64,000 bases of DNA from contig CM029640.1 in NCBI GenBank assembly GCA_017311315.1, positions 33,541,092 to 33,605,091 of the forward strand, read 5' to 3'. The translations under genes and the position numbers were made by a program. Every line of letters begins with the position of its first letter. Positions within the stretch are counted from its first letter, which is position 1. The notes below the pieces were generated by a model, which saw only the letters and a list, made by a program, of their open reading frames with translations, made no database searches and was not told the origin of the DNA. Source of the DNA: Dendrocalamus latiflorus (Eukaryota > Streptophyta > Magnoliopsida > Poales > Poaceae). Below are positions 22,735 to 35,500 of the stretch, in pieces.

Positions 22735-23596
22735 CATGGTCAAAAATGTTTTGACTTTTGATTGTAACTGTTGACTAATTACGAGAAAAATTAAGGAAGT
22801 AAGGAATACTCTTATTAAGAAGCCATTTTATTTAAAATAACTCCTACCAATAGTTTATAGAAAGCAAAAGCCAAATTCTAAAAGCGGAAGCCTGCTTGGA
22901 ACATGGACTTATTGTCAGCATCTCGTGCTCCGCTCTGCAATTGGTTACGGGGGGTGCGACTGCAGGCTTGGTGGGGACTGCTCGACTGGAGCACTGGACT
23001 GGAGTACTGGACTGATGCAGAAGCCTGAAACACCTGCATGGGGCAAGACAACGCGACAATTGGGACAGACAGATGAACACAACCCTCGAGGCCTGGATGC
23101 TACTTAACAATGATTCAAAGGCAAGATACGAAATAATTACACTGATCATCTGTAAAGCGTTTAATGTTACAAACAATCGTTTTGGAGCAATCAGCTGCCA
23201 GCAAACCCTACCAGACAACATAAGTCCAATAATCACACAGATGCCTTGCATACCTCCAGAACAACCTTTATTTGAAACAGATTGTAGACTTGTCCTCACA
23301 AAGACTACAGACATAAAACAGATCGCATGATCTCCACCTATCCTACTTGTGTTCAAGCCCACAAATATGCCACATAAAAATATCACAAATCCGGTGGGTG
23401 GGTGGGTGGGGCACCTGGAGGACTATCTATAAATAATCTTCACGACAAATTTGGGCTTCTCTATAAATTATTAACCGTGCAGTTTACTCCCTCGATGAAA
23501 CAAATGGATCCCCCTGCCCCCAGCTGGCAGCTGCTGCTGATGATCACGGGTGACGAACTTGTCTAGCGTCCATTCGCCACAGCTCCATGTTGATCT
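22735..23596 (-). other. 3' flank of GLE1
   Basis: The part next to 23596 is the likely 3' untranslated region of GLE1. A minus-strand AATAAA at 23267-23272 is a possible poly(A) signal, which would give a UTR of about 330 bases. A 180-residue minus-strand frame (22844-23386) overlaps this region but has no recognisable domain. A (GGTG)n run lies at 23394-23408. Confidence 0.4.
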
Positions 23597-26500
23597 TCAC
23601 ATGAACAACTCTTTCGATAGCAGCTGCTGGGCGAGGTACTGCCCTTCTGGCTCCTCGAGATAAATTTTGTCGTTCAGATAATTCTGTAAATTATTGACAG
23701 CCTCTGCCTGAACTTTAGAGCCTTGTTCTTTCAAAGCTGGTAAAATGCACCGTGATATTACATCCAGAATTTTCATGAACTGTGATCCATATTTCTTGTG
23801 AAGCGCAAAGCCAGCCATCTGAAAAGAGCAGAATCCTGGTTAGCCACACACACACACACAGAGGAGGAAAGTCTTGAAGCGGGTCTCTACCTTAAGGAAA
23901 GCATGAAGGGCACAGGCAGTGGCTGTGGTGGCTGGGAGAGCATTGAGGAACATAGCAAGCCATTTCCATCCATCAGCTAAGCCATGCGGATGCCTCACAC
24001 CCTTGATTTCTGTCTGTAAACAAAGCTATGCAGTCATATTTATGTTCTACTGCAAAACAGCAGTTTGTCGACAGAAGCCTTCTATTTAATTGCCGTGACA
24101 GCATAAACATGGTAAGTCATAATTTGTCAATGCTATCATATATTATCAGTCCATAAAACATGGTAAGTCATAAATTGTATTATCTAGTGTAAAGTTCTCT
24201 ATATGCTACAAATTGTGTACGTTACTGCGCTGACATTAAAACTAATGGATTGCAATTAATGGGAACACAACCTATATCACTCAAAACAGTTAAATGCATA
24301 CCCACCACCAACGATTAATCAGCCTTAATGGCTGCTTTTACCACACGTAATGCTTAGACAAGGACTGTACACACCTGAATCATTGCAGCATACAGTTTGA
24401 CATATGCGACGACATATGTCAAATAACTTTCAGTGCTCTCGAATTGTCCATTTTCTTCCTGGTAGCCAATCAGTCGATAATAATCTCTGTTTCGTGCTTG
24501 TGCCTAAACAAGTACATATATCATAAGATAATCCAAATGTATGAGCTATAATATCAGAATAGTACATAACACACATTTTGAACCATAAAATCCTCTGCAT
24601 TCAATAGTTAAAAAGCATATAAATAATTCTGAGGATCGAAAATATATTTTATTACTTTTGGGCACATCCTTTAAAAAACTTTGGCAGCACCAAAACAGAA
24701 GCCATTCTCTGTTTTTTCACCACTGCTGATATATAAGCAAAAAAAATAAAAAAAGTACAAAGACATAGTGAAGTTCAGCGACATGCAGACTTACATTGAA
24801 AGCATGCAGATGCTTTGGAACTGTGTATATGCAAACTTTGTGGAACTCAGCTAGAAGATAATCCATTGCATCTGGTACCTGAACATACACATGACATACC
24901 ATATGATCGAAAATTGAATGTACAACTCTTCGAACTTTTATTAAACTTCAATAAAAGATAGAGTGAAATGTGGAATATGGCGAAAGGGTCTCTAGCCCAA
25001 TGGTTAGAGGCCTGAGTAGCACCCCCCAGGTCCTGGGTTCGACTCCTAGTGGGAGCGAATTTCAGGCTTGGGGAAAAAAACCCCCTCGCCTGCTACCACA
25101 CCAAAGCACAGGTCTAAGGCCCCGCCAAGGCGTTGATCCAAAGGATCCACCGGTAGTCTCACAAGGTCGGGCGATGGTGCCGCTGTGTAAGGGTGGAGCA
25201 GGGGTTCGGGGGTTTTCTCGGTCTGCGTGAGAAGACCTTCTTCTTAAAGCAATGCCCGGGGGGATTCTTCCCCCCCGCAGGTCGAGTTTTTTTTTTGAAA
25301 TGTGGAATATGGAATATGGAACTAATTGCCATATGTTAGCCTTGCAGCAAAGATAGCACGAGTCCCAAGCCATAGGAAATAAGAAAAGTCACTATGAGGA
25401 TGCAAATTTCAGACAGGGCAAATTGACAGCATATATTTATGGCAGAATATCTACAGCGGCACTGTGTTCTTCAGCATCAAGTGGCATCTATATCCAAGCT
25501 ACTCACAAAGAGCATGTTGAGCATGCTTCATAGGAGTTTAAACCTTCCACTATTCATCACCATCAAATTTAAGGATGCATAACACTCACTTTCTCCTGCT
25601 GTGAGGTTCCATGCTATTATTACATGATTGCATATAAACATTTTGTGGTATGAACATTTCATGTTTATGTGAGATGGCAGGAACAGTCTTAACTTTTAAA
25701 CTTAACATATGAAACAAAAACTAATTGGTGTGCCGTTGTCAGACTTCCATTCCACAATATTCAAGTTGAGCTGTCATGTAAGCAATAAATACTCTTTCCC
25801 TACTACCACCAAGGCACCAACTAATTTTAAGTATCACAATAACTTCTGCTAACCAAGACCGCAACATCTGCACTTTGTGCCTCCTGAAATATCAAAGATA
25901 TGTACCAGACTTACATGAAAGACTGCGAATGCAGTATTTGTTCAGAAAGTTAATTAAATTTTGGTCAACTACATTATAATGTTGGCTAGTTAAATAATAA
26001 ATTAACACGAACAAACTAGCAATTGTAGGAATTCATTCATTCAATAATGAGTAATGACTAATATTGTGTGTAAAACCAAAAAAACCTGGCTTGTGACTAG
26101 TAGCATGACATATCCACAAGCAAAGGCCAAATTTCCAAAGGTTTTGTCCTTCGTATTTCTACTCTTGACAATTGAAATAATCTGCAAAGCAATATCAAGT
26201 CACTTATTTAAGCAAAAAACACTAAGTAAAATTTCAATATGTGAAAAAAGGAAGGACAAATTATAGGATTCTAAAGTCTAGTAGATAAGGAGACCAGGAA
26301 ATTCTAATTAGGAATGATAGAACACCCTTAAAATCGTATTGGCAATTAGATAGCAAGTACTCTCAATAGTAAAATACCATTTAAATTAATTGAACGTTAT
26401 TATGCTCAGTTATTTAAATAAATATGTATGCCCAGTTGCCCACAGCTCCACACAATTCAAAATGCTCTCCTTTTGTGTGTCATAAGAAATACAACAGAGG

Positions 26501-29500
26501 GTGTAACCATGTAACAAACACAAGTCAATAAACACAGAATTTCGGTTAATGGAGAAATCTGCTCCATTCCGCCTTTATTATGACACGACTTATAGCCAAA
26601 TGCTACTACAATACTGCCAGCTATTCCAAATATGAAGTCCTATAATCTGTTCTGGCCGCCTTAAAAAAAACTGTTCCGGTAAAAACAAAAGGTTTGGCCA
26701 TTAATATAGAAAAAGTATCTAGATTGACCACTTGGAACTATGACTAGGTTCATCATGTAATATGCTTTCACAATATATGAATTTGTAATTTGTAATAACA
26801 TATTATGGTATAAATTAGCAATTAAGGTACTACCATGGAGAATGTGTTAATGTCCAAAACAACTTCCATTTGGCATCAGATGGAGTATCTAAATTTAACA
26901 TAGCAACAACAGATGTTCCAATGGAAATAAATTTGGAAATAAGGATAATAGAGTTGTATCAACTTCTTTTGTTTTTGGATATTGTAGTTTTACATCAACT
27001 CAAAACAATAAGTTCCTCATTAAGTTAGTAGTTCATAACTCCATAGTTCCTACCAGAGCTCTCACAATTGTAGCCTAGAATGCACAGCTTTGTTTTTTTT
27101 TTTTTTCTCGAACGCGCAGGAGAACTGCGCATCTTTATAAATATAGAGAGAAGAAAAAAACACAGCCCAAACAAACAAACAACACCACCCTTAACCCAAG
27201 AGGAAGTCAAGGGTTTAAACCAACCATCCCTTAACCCAACAGAATGTCAAGGGCAGGTTGCCACCAAACGCCTAAAACTAATTTAGACCGACCAACTCCT
27301 GTAGCTTTCGAGCTCCAGCTAGACTCCAGATCCTCATCTCTTCCTCAAAAAATTGTTGAGCATTACTGAGAGAAGGAGAGGCACCATCAAAGACACACTT
27401 GTTCCTCTGAATCCAAAGCGTCCAAGCACCCAAGATCACAGCAATGTTAAACCCCTTTTTCTTAGTCTTATCTATCTTCCGACTTGCCTTCCTCCACCAA
27501 TCCGCAAAGCTCAATTCATTGAGTCGAGGAGCAACTCTTTCAAGACCAAGGCGAACTAACAAATTGTACCAGAATTGTCGAGCAAAGACACAAGTGGAGA
27601 GGATGTGCTGGACTGATTCTTCTTCTTGGTCACATAGCACAGCTTTGTAAAGAGAAGTAAAATGGAAACTGCCAACAGTTTCAGTAATTAAGAGGCACTG
27701 CCTCTAGCAGAAAGAATTTGATAATGCGGTAAACCACACGTCTCCTGATGTAACAATAATTCTGCTTATGACATTCTGGGACTTAGAAGCTTCGGAATTT
27801 ATCCATGAGAAGTTAATTATCATTCCAGACATATACTATGCTATTCTTTAAAAAAGAAAATATAACAGATAAAAAGTAGCTACCTTGTTTGCAAATAAAC
27901 GGCAAGCGATTGGACGGGGACAATCCTGTCCATCTAAAGCTTTAATAAGCTCACTAGCCCTTGCTCTGCGAGGAACGGTTTAGAAGTAAGAATTCAAATT
28001 AAATAAATGCTCAGACGAAGTATTCACCTAAAATACTGCTATGAACAAAAGCTAACTAGTATTTTTTATTGTGCGTGTCAAATGGAGGAAAAAAGAGGAT
28101 AAGTTAACAGAAAATCATAACTAAAAGCTTGCAGGCATGCTCATGCAATTGACAGCAGTAGTTGCTTAGAAGCATGCATCCACAGCTTTGAGTTGCCTAT
28201 CTAGAATTAAATCGTACATGTTAACGGGCCATGTCAGATAAACATTAACTTGTGTTGTGGATGTGATGATAAACAATGATAGGTCATTCTGGTAAAATAT
28301 TGATCCCATGATGGTGTCTTATGTAGTTGATTTAACATGCTTCCCAAACATATCAGAATCACTAAAATCTATAGTTTTCTTCTTGCACTGCATAAAACAC
28401 AATTTAGACCCTCAATTTTCTATAAAAAGTTGTGCTTTCACTTTTGAGGAGATCTGCCACTTGTTTTAAATATGAATAACAACATATTTAACACATTCGA
28501 CAATTCTGTTACTGTCAACGACAGTCGACAGCACAAACAAGCATTTTTCTTGAAGAAACAGATTCTTTGTAGTAACCAGTGATGAAGCCAGGACAAAAAT
28601 AGAGGGGGTGCTCTAAGGATAAAGCTAACATGAGACAAACTTACCTAAACATACATCAAACGGTCTTGTGCGATACAAATCCATACATAACGAGGAAAAA
28701 AACGCAAATACAGTAAAGACAGCCCCTCATTACCGGATAGGGTGGCCCGAATGCCCATAAATATGCGTAAGTAGTAGTGGGGGGTACTATGGGTGCGGCA
28801 GGCGGAGCTGGTGCTCCAGCACCCCCAAACACCGGGGAAAGCTTCACCCCTCGTAGTAAACAGTACAGAGCCAAGCTAGCTTATTATTCTAAGACACAGC
28901 TGTTCCCACAATTCTAGTCCAGAGTGATTCAAAAACATTTGTGACAAAGACCTACTTTGCCAGCTATGATGGCTAAAGGTGCGCAAATGCACATGACACA
29001 AAACCATGATGTCTACAAGGCTTATAACAACTTAAACATCATGGCAGTATGGCGCAATGCAGGATGATTAGGAGGGAACGATATGTAACACCCACTAAGT
29101 GTTGAAAATAACTTCAAACTTGATGACTTATAAACATGCATTCTTAAATGGCCGTCATATTATAAAATATGGCATTTAACTGGATGGCTCTTCAATTTTA
29201 TATTTGCCAGAGCAACTCAGCTCACAGTTGTCACAATAGTGTACCTTTCTTGTATTTTACATGTCCTTATTTGCATTGAGCTATAAAGGATTTAAGAAGT
29301 AGTCAGAATTTGTTGGTCATATACTCACTTGACACTGTCAGTAGTCGGCATAAGTTTACTAATGGATTTTGCGATTTGACGGTCATATTTGCTGAACTCC
29401 TGCACAATGTACATCAATCAAATACAGGTTAGCAGCATGCACGTATATAGGTCAGAGGCTACACATGGCAGAAGAATGGAAATCAGGAAACAATCATCAC

Positions 29501-32500
29501 TCATCAGAATTATCAAATCAACCAAATTGCAGCAAGTTGTTCAAAATTGCAATTGAGATTTAGATGCTTCAGCAGAAAATAAGACCTTGCTGACATGAAT
29601 GTTTGCTGGCACTCGATCATGTAATGCACACCTCCGTGATTCTGCTTCTAATGCAGAATTATCAACAAAAACTTTGATCCCTGGTATAGATAAGCAAATT
29701 AGTCATCATATTACCATCCCTATAAATAAAGCTACAACAGATAAATGATGTAGTTAGGTTAACAACAAGCATAGATAGTAATACTTAATAAAAATGGAAT
29801 CATTGGTGTACTGTACATGTATGATGTGCAAAACAATACCAGAGTTTTCTTTTTTATTTATTTCTGGATGTGTGCTTTAAGCACACAAATGTGTGTAATA
29901 TAACTTGTGCCAGTAGTGTACCACCACCTTCAAGTAAAGAAAACAGGCCAACGCCAGTTGCATGTGGATGGATTGTGCTCCGCCGGCCGACACAACTCCT
30001 CATCTAGTTGTCTCGTGGCTTTCCACTCGCACTTCGCTGCCGCATGAGCCAAAGGCAGCGAGCACAGAGCAGCATGCAAAGCGGTGAGCCTCAGCTACCA
30101 AATGTGTAACTGTCTATACCTAATTGGCTAAATCAGTGGAAAAGAGTAATAAAATGGAATTGGTTCATGGATGGATTCCTGGCATGGTGGGACAAGCTGG
30201 AACAGACTTGGTTGCACTGAACGGGCTTATGACTTGCAGGGGTAGCCATAGGAAATACATGAGACTAAATGCTACCACATACCTAGTGTCATCTAAAAAA
30301 TTAATTGCTGCAGGGGCCATGACCCATCTTGGCCCTAAGTATCCTCCGCCCCTGGGTTGTAAGATGGGCTTCACATAGTTGAAGATCAGTTATGGATGAG
30401 TATCCATCTGACAAGTTTGAAAATACGAACTGATGAGACCAAGACGGTTAGCATTTCCATGTAAAAATCTTGGAACAGCTATAATGTTTCTGTATGACGT
30501 CTATGGCTGTAAATAAGACATAAGGCCCATAACCTCAAATATATGTAGGAAAAATCAGAACCTTTAGGCCCATAACCTAAAATATATGTAGGAAAAATCA
30601 GAACCTTTTTCCTTATAAGCTTGGCATTATCCGGATGTTCGTAGGCTTTGCACCATCTGATGTACAAACGCTTATCATCTGTAGTTCTGTACACACTTTC
30701 CAGTCCAGTTTATACAACCAAGTGCCAGCCCAACTGATATTACTTTTTTTACAAAAAAAAAAAGAAAGCACAACAGATACTACTGGTACTAAATTCCTGT
30801 GAAATGAACTTAACAGGACGGACTGACAATAGTACAGAAGAAGCCCCCCATGATCCTACTAACCATATCAATCACCAAACCTTCCGAACAGCTTCATCTA
30901 TAAATGTACAAATATTAACTCTGCATATCAGTTCTGTAGAAGTGAGAAGTACCTGGTAATTCTGATCTAATTTCATTCTTCTTTACCATTGTTGCGCCTA
31001 CAACACTATTCTGAGAACTTTGGCTAGATGTGGATGCTGCTGCTTCCCTCAATTTAGCAGTTTTCTTTTCTGCAGCTTCCTTTTGAGCAGCCTCATATGC
31101 TGCTTTCTGTGCTTCAGCTGCTAATTTTGCAGCTGCCTTCTGCCTGGCCTGCATTGCAGTTAAGTGAGTGCCAGTGAAGTAAGTAAAATTGGTTCCTGAA
31201 ATAATAAAATTGGTAGTAAAAAAATCTCTTGAGGAAAAAGCAGCATGCATAGCTGAAGGAAAAGGCAAAACAATCAACAAGAAATTAGATGCAATAAAAC
31301 CAGATGAAACTCATAGTCTACTTTAATCCATACCAACCCCATAGTCCCACAACAACATTACAACAACAATGGACTAAGCCCCCAAAATATCAAATCATGC
31401 GTACAGAAACAGATCAAGTGAGCAACAAATCTGGGAAAACATACCCCTGCTTCTTGTCTGGCTAAGCCCCCAAAATATCAAATCATGTGTACAGAAACAG
31501 ATCAAGCAAGCAACAAATCTGGGAAAACATACCCCTGCTTCTTGTCTGGCTCTTTCCTTCCTTATTTTTTCTTCCTTGATAGCATGCTCCTTTCTTTTAG
31601 CTTCTTCAATAGCTGCATCATCTCTTATTCTACGTTCTACAATCTGGGCTTTTTGTTCATGATCCCTTTGGACCATAGACAAGTGTTTATCAAGTACTTC
31701 TGCACTACAAGAAGGCAATAAGATAACATGATACTAAATCCAACAAAAGATTAGCAGAAATTAAAAGTCTTATAAAGTTGTACAACATATATCCTGTGAG
31801 GCGGTGACATACAAAGGAGGACAATCAATCTACAAACACAAACAAGCAAAAGTCTATATAAACTTTTATTTGGGAATCTAAAGAATGACTTGGAATGTAA
31901 AACTTTAAACAATGCCATAGGCAGTTATTCTAGTATCAACGCACAGAACTGCAAAATTAGTATAACCATATTACATTTAGTTTAACAGAACATATTCATA
32001 AAACAAGAAGACAAATGGTGTACTTGAAAAAAAGGCATCAAGACATCAACAGAAAATAAGATTGGTTAGCTACGCCGGAAAGCACCCGATATGTTTCGCG
32101 CCCCCTCCCCTCCCCTCCCTCCTCCCGACGCCTCACCTTCCAGCAGCCCCACGCCGGCTCCTACTCCAGGTCCGGTGGCCACCTCCCCTTCCCCTCCCCC
32201 CTCCCCGGCGCCGGGGCCACCCCCTATCCTTTCTGGTCGCTCCAAAGCCCTGCGGTGGCGCGACGGCTGCTCCCCCTCATCCTCTCCTTCCTCTTTCAAG
32301 GAAGCTTTGCTGGGGGGAGTACCCTCTGCCGGGCTATCGGAGGTCCAGGTCTCGGCTCCTCTCCCGGTGGTTTCTGCCGCGGCCTTGCAGGCCCCTGCCG
32401 GTTCGGCGTTGCCTCGTTCGGCCCCTCGGCCTGTTGCGGGCGGAGCTCCGCGGAAGGCGAAGAGCCCCGACGCAGAAGGTTGGTGGACGGTTGAGGGACG

Positions 32501-35500
32501 CCGTGCTCGACGTGAGCGTCGCAGGGCGGAGCTCCCTCCCCGGCGGCCGGTGCCGGTGGACCTGCGGGGAAAGTGCTTCAACTGCTTCTCCCCGCATCAT
32601 CGTGCTCTCAACTGCCGGGTGAGCCCCCGTTGCTTCCACTGCCGGACCTTGGGTCATCGCTCCAACGTTTGCCCACGTCGTCGATCTTCCTTGCGCCCGG
32701 CTTTGTCCCAGCCCGATCAGAAGTTTGTCTGGCGCCCTGTCATCCCGCTCCCTTCGGTGGCAAGTGCTGGGATGGAGACTCCGAACTCTGGTGAAGGTGC
32801 AGGTGAGGGGCGGCGGCGACGACGACGTCGGGCGCACAGGCGGGGTGCTGGCGGGCGGGATTCCGATATAGCCCGGGACTCCGATCGTGCCCCGCCCCCG
32901 CCCCCTGACGATGCAATTGAGGGTGGCTCGGGGGGATCCTCTCCTCTGCTTTCAAGTGACATGGTTCCTTCGTCTGCCGACATCGTCCGTTCCCAGAGGC
33001 CCCAGCGAGTTCTCGATCGCTCGGACAGGATTTCTCATCGGGAGGATGAGCTCGTTCGTGCCCTGGTGGTTTCAATCGTTGGCGATAGTCAGGAGGGCTC
33101 AGTGGAAAGCATCAAGGGGTTGTTTGCGCGTCGGTTCGAGATTGAGGAGTCTCTGCTGGTTCTCCACCGATTTGGACCAGCAAGTTTTCTTTTGATCTTG
33201 CCGACGGACGAGTTGGCAGAGAGGGTCTTCAATGGAGGACGGCCGATCTTCTCCCCTCCCTGTCGACTTCACGTCATGCGTTGGTCGCGGTTCATTCATG
33301 CCTCGGCGTCAAAGCTTCCTTTCGCCGTCAGTGTTGAGTTGAGGGGTATTCCCGCCCACGCCTGGGAAAATGCCACAGCGGAGGCGCTCCTCAGCGAGTT
33401 CTGCTGGATCAACGACATCCTTCCGGACACTGCTAGCCGGCGCGATGTCTTTCGGGTGGCGGCTTGGTGCTCTGACCCGAGTCGCATCCCCACCGAGATG
33501 GATCTTCTGGTAATGGAGCCGGCGGTGGCCGCCGATGGTCCTCGTCCGGTGAAACGTGCTCTGTCTTACCCAATTGAAGTTGTCGTGTCTCCGTTTGACC
33601 AGCCGTTGGAGGCGGATCACCCTCCTCCCCCGCCTTCGGCTGACAACGGGCATGGACACCGTAAGAGACGCCGACGGCAGCGGCGCGCCTCATCGCCTCC
33701 GTCATCGCAGATGGCGCCAGGAAGCTCTTCGGCGGCAAGGGGTCCTCCTCGAGCTCCGGTGCATTCGAGGCTGGGTCCCAGGGCTGCTGAGGCGTGCCAC
33801 GTGGCGTTTGGTTTATTAGCAATCAACGAAGACAACGGTCCAGCTTCCGCCTCGTCTCCTGGCCAGCGTGATGGCGTCAACGCTTTGGCTTCTGACATCT
33901 GCATATCCAGCGTGGCGGGGGTGGGATCGAGGATTGGCGCCTTGGGTCATGTGTCTGGCTTGGATCCTCCTGTCCCCTCCCCTGCCCCCGCTGAGTTAAT
34001 TGAAGATCTTGTGGGCCTGATGTCTGGTTTTTCTTCTGGAGGGGCCCCCACAGCTGTTGCGCGCCCGGAAGATTCTCCTTCCAGTTTGGCGCCCTCCCTT
34101 GTGCCTGAGGCTGTGCCTGCTGCCCCGACCGGCTTCTTGTCTGCTCCTGCGTCTGATGTTCAGATCCCTGCTCCAGATGTCGTCAAGCATTCAATCTTGC
34201 CACCTCCACCATCTTACCCCGTGCGATCTCCTGGGTTCTTCTGCTTGAAGTACTCCAGACGTCATCGCGGGGGCCAGCCAGCCTCTCCTTCATCGCCAGC
34301 GACACCTTCTAGGGCATCGCCCTCAGCGCGAACTCCTTCGCCACGTCGTCCTGGCAAGTGCTTCATTGGTAGACTTGCTAGAAAGACGACCAGACTCCTA
34401 GCCACTCCTCGTGTTTCGAAGGCCAAAGGGAAGACTCTTCCGCCGGCAGCTCCCCCACGTCGCAGCCGTCGGCTTGCTGGTGTCGGGGTTGAGCTTCTGA
34501 TGGATTCTCCAACTCGAACAAAGAAAAAAGTCATGAGATCTCTGAACATCGTTGGGGTTCATGAAGGTATTAGTCAGGAGGCTTTGGCTGAGTTCAGCAA
34601 GCTTTTCAGCCAACCTCTGTCATCATCTCATGTGCAAGCTTTGGCTGCCCTGTTTGGTTGGGTAGCCCCAGGGGAGGAAGAGGCTGCTCTCTCCTGATTC
34701 CTTGATGCAGGTGCTCCTTGGTCTAGCTTTTTCCTTGTTCTTTATGAATCCTTCAAAAATTTTGTCTTGGAATGTGAGAGGGCTTAATTCTCGTGCTCGT
34801 CAAGACTCTGTCCGCAGCTTAGTAGAAAAGAATCAGGTCGATATTGTGTGCATTCAGGAGACTAAAATGGCTGAAGTTTCTTTGCAAACAATTTTATCCG
34901 TGCTGGGTTCAGACTTTGACAACTTCATTGACCTTCCTTCAGTTGGTGCTAGTGGGGGTTTGCTCATTGCTTGGCGCCACTGGTTGGGTCCTGCTGCTGC
35001 TCATAGAGTTGATTCGTTTTGTGCTTCGGTCCAATTCTGTCCAGTCGGTGGGCAAAGCTGGTGGCTGACCTGTGTCTATGGACCTCAAGGTAGTGATGAA
35101 AAAATTCAGTTCTTGCAAGAGCTGAGGAATGTCCGTGCTGCTTGCTTCGGTCCATGGACTATTCTTGGGGATTTTAATCTCATTTACAAGGATGAAGATA
35201 AGAACAACAACAATTTCAACCGGGCCTTGATGGGAAGATTTCGTCGGCTGATTAATGATTTGGCTCTAAAAGAGATTCCTCTCCATGGTCGCAAATTTAC
35301 TTGGTCAAACTTGCAAGATGCGCCAACTTTAGTCAAGCTGGACAGAGTTTTGTGCTCAGTGGATTGGGAGCAATTGTTCCCTAATTGCCTGCTGCTTAGT
35401 GCTGCTTCTGAAGATTCAGATCATTGCCCCCTTCTTCTCGGTCTTAATGATAACTTGCCTGGTAAAAGGAGATTTCACTTTGAATCTTATTGGCCAAAAG

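Noticed and set aside
22844..23386. 180-residue minus-strand frame downstream of GLE1
   Set aside because: No recognisable domain; it overlaps the probable GLE1 3' untranslated region.
24981..25050. tRNA gene
   Set aside because: The A and B boxes belong to a SINE head: no acceptor stem closure, and a long SINE body, T tail and target duplication follow.
30237..30354. Possible small hAT element with CAGGGG ends
   Set aside because: The ends are plausible (CAGGGGTAGCC and CAGGGGCGGAGG) but the flanks ATGACTTG and GGTTGTAA do not form a target duplication.
32066..32581. 171-residue minus-strand frame
   Set aside because: Antisense shadow of the proline-rich start of L1 ORF1.
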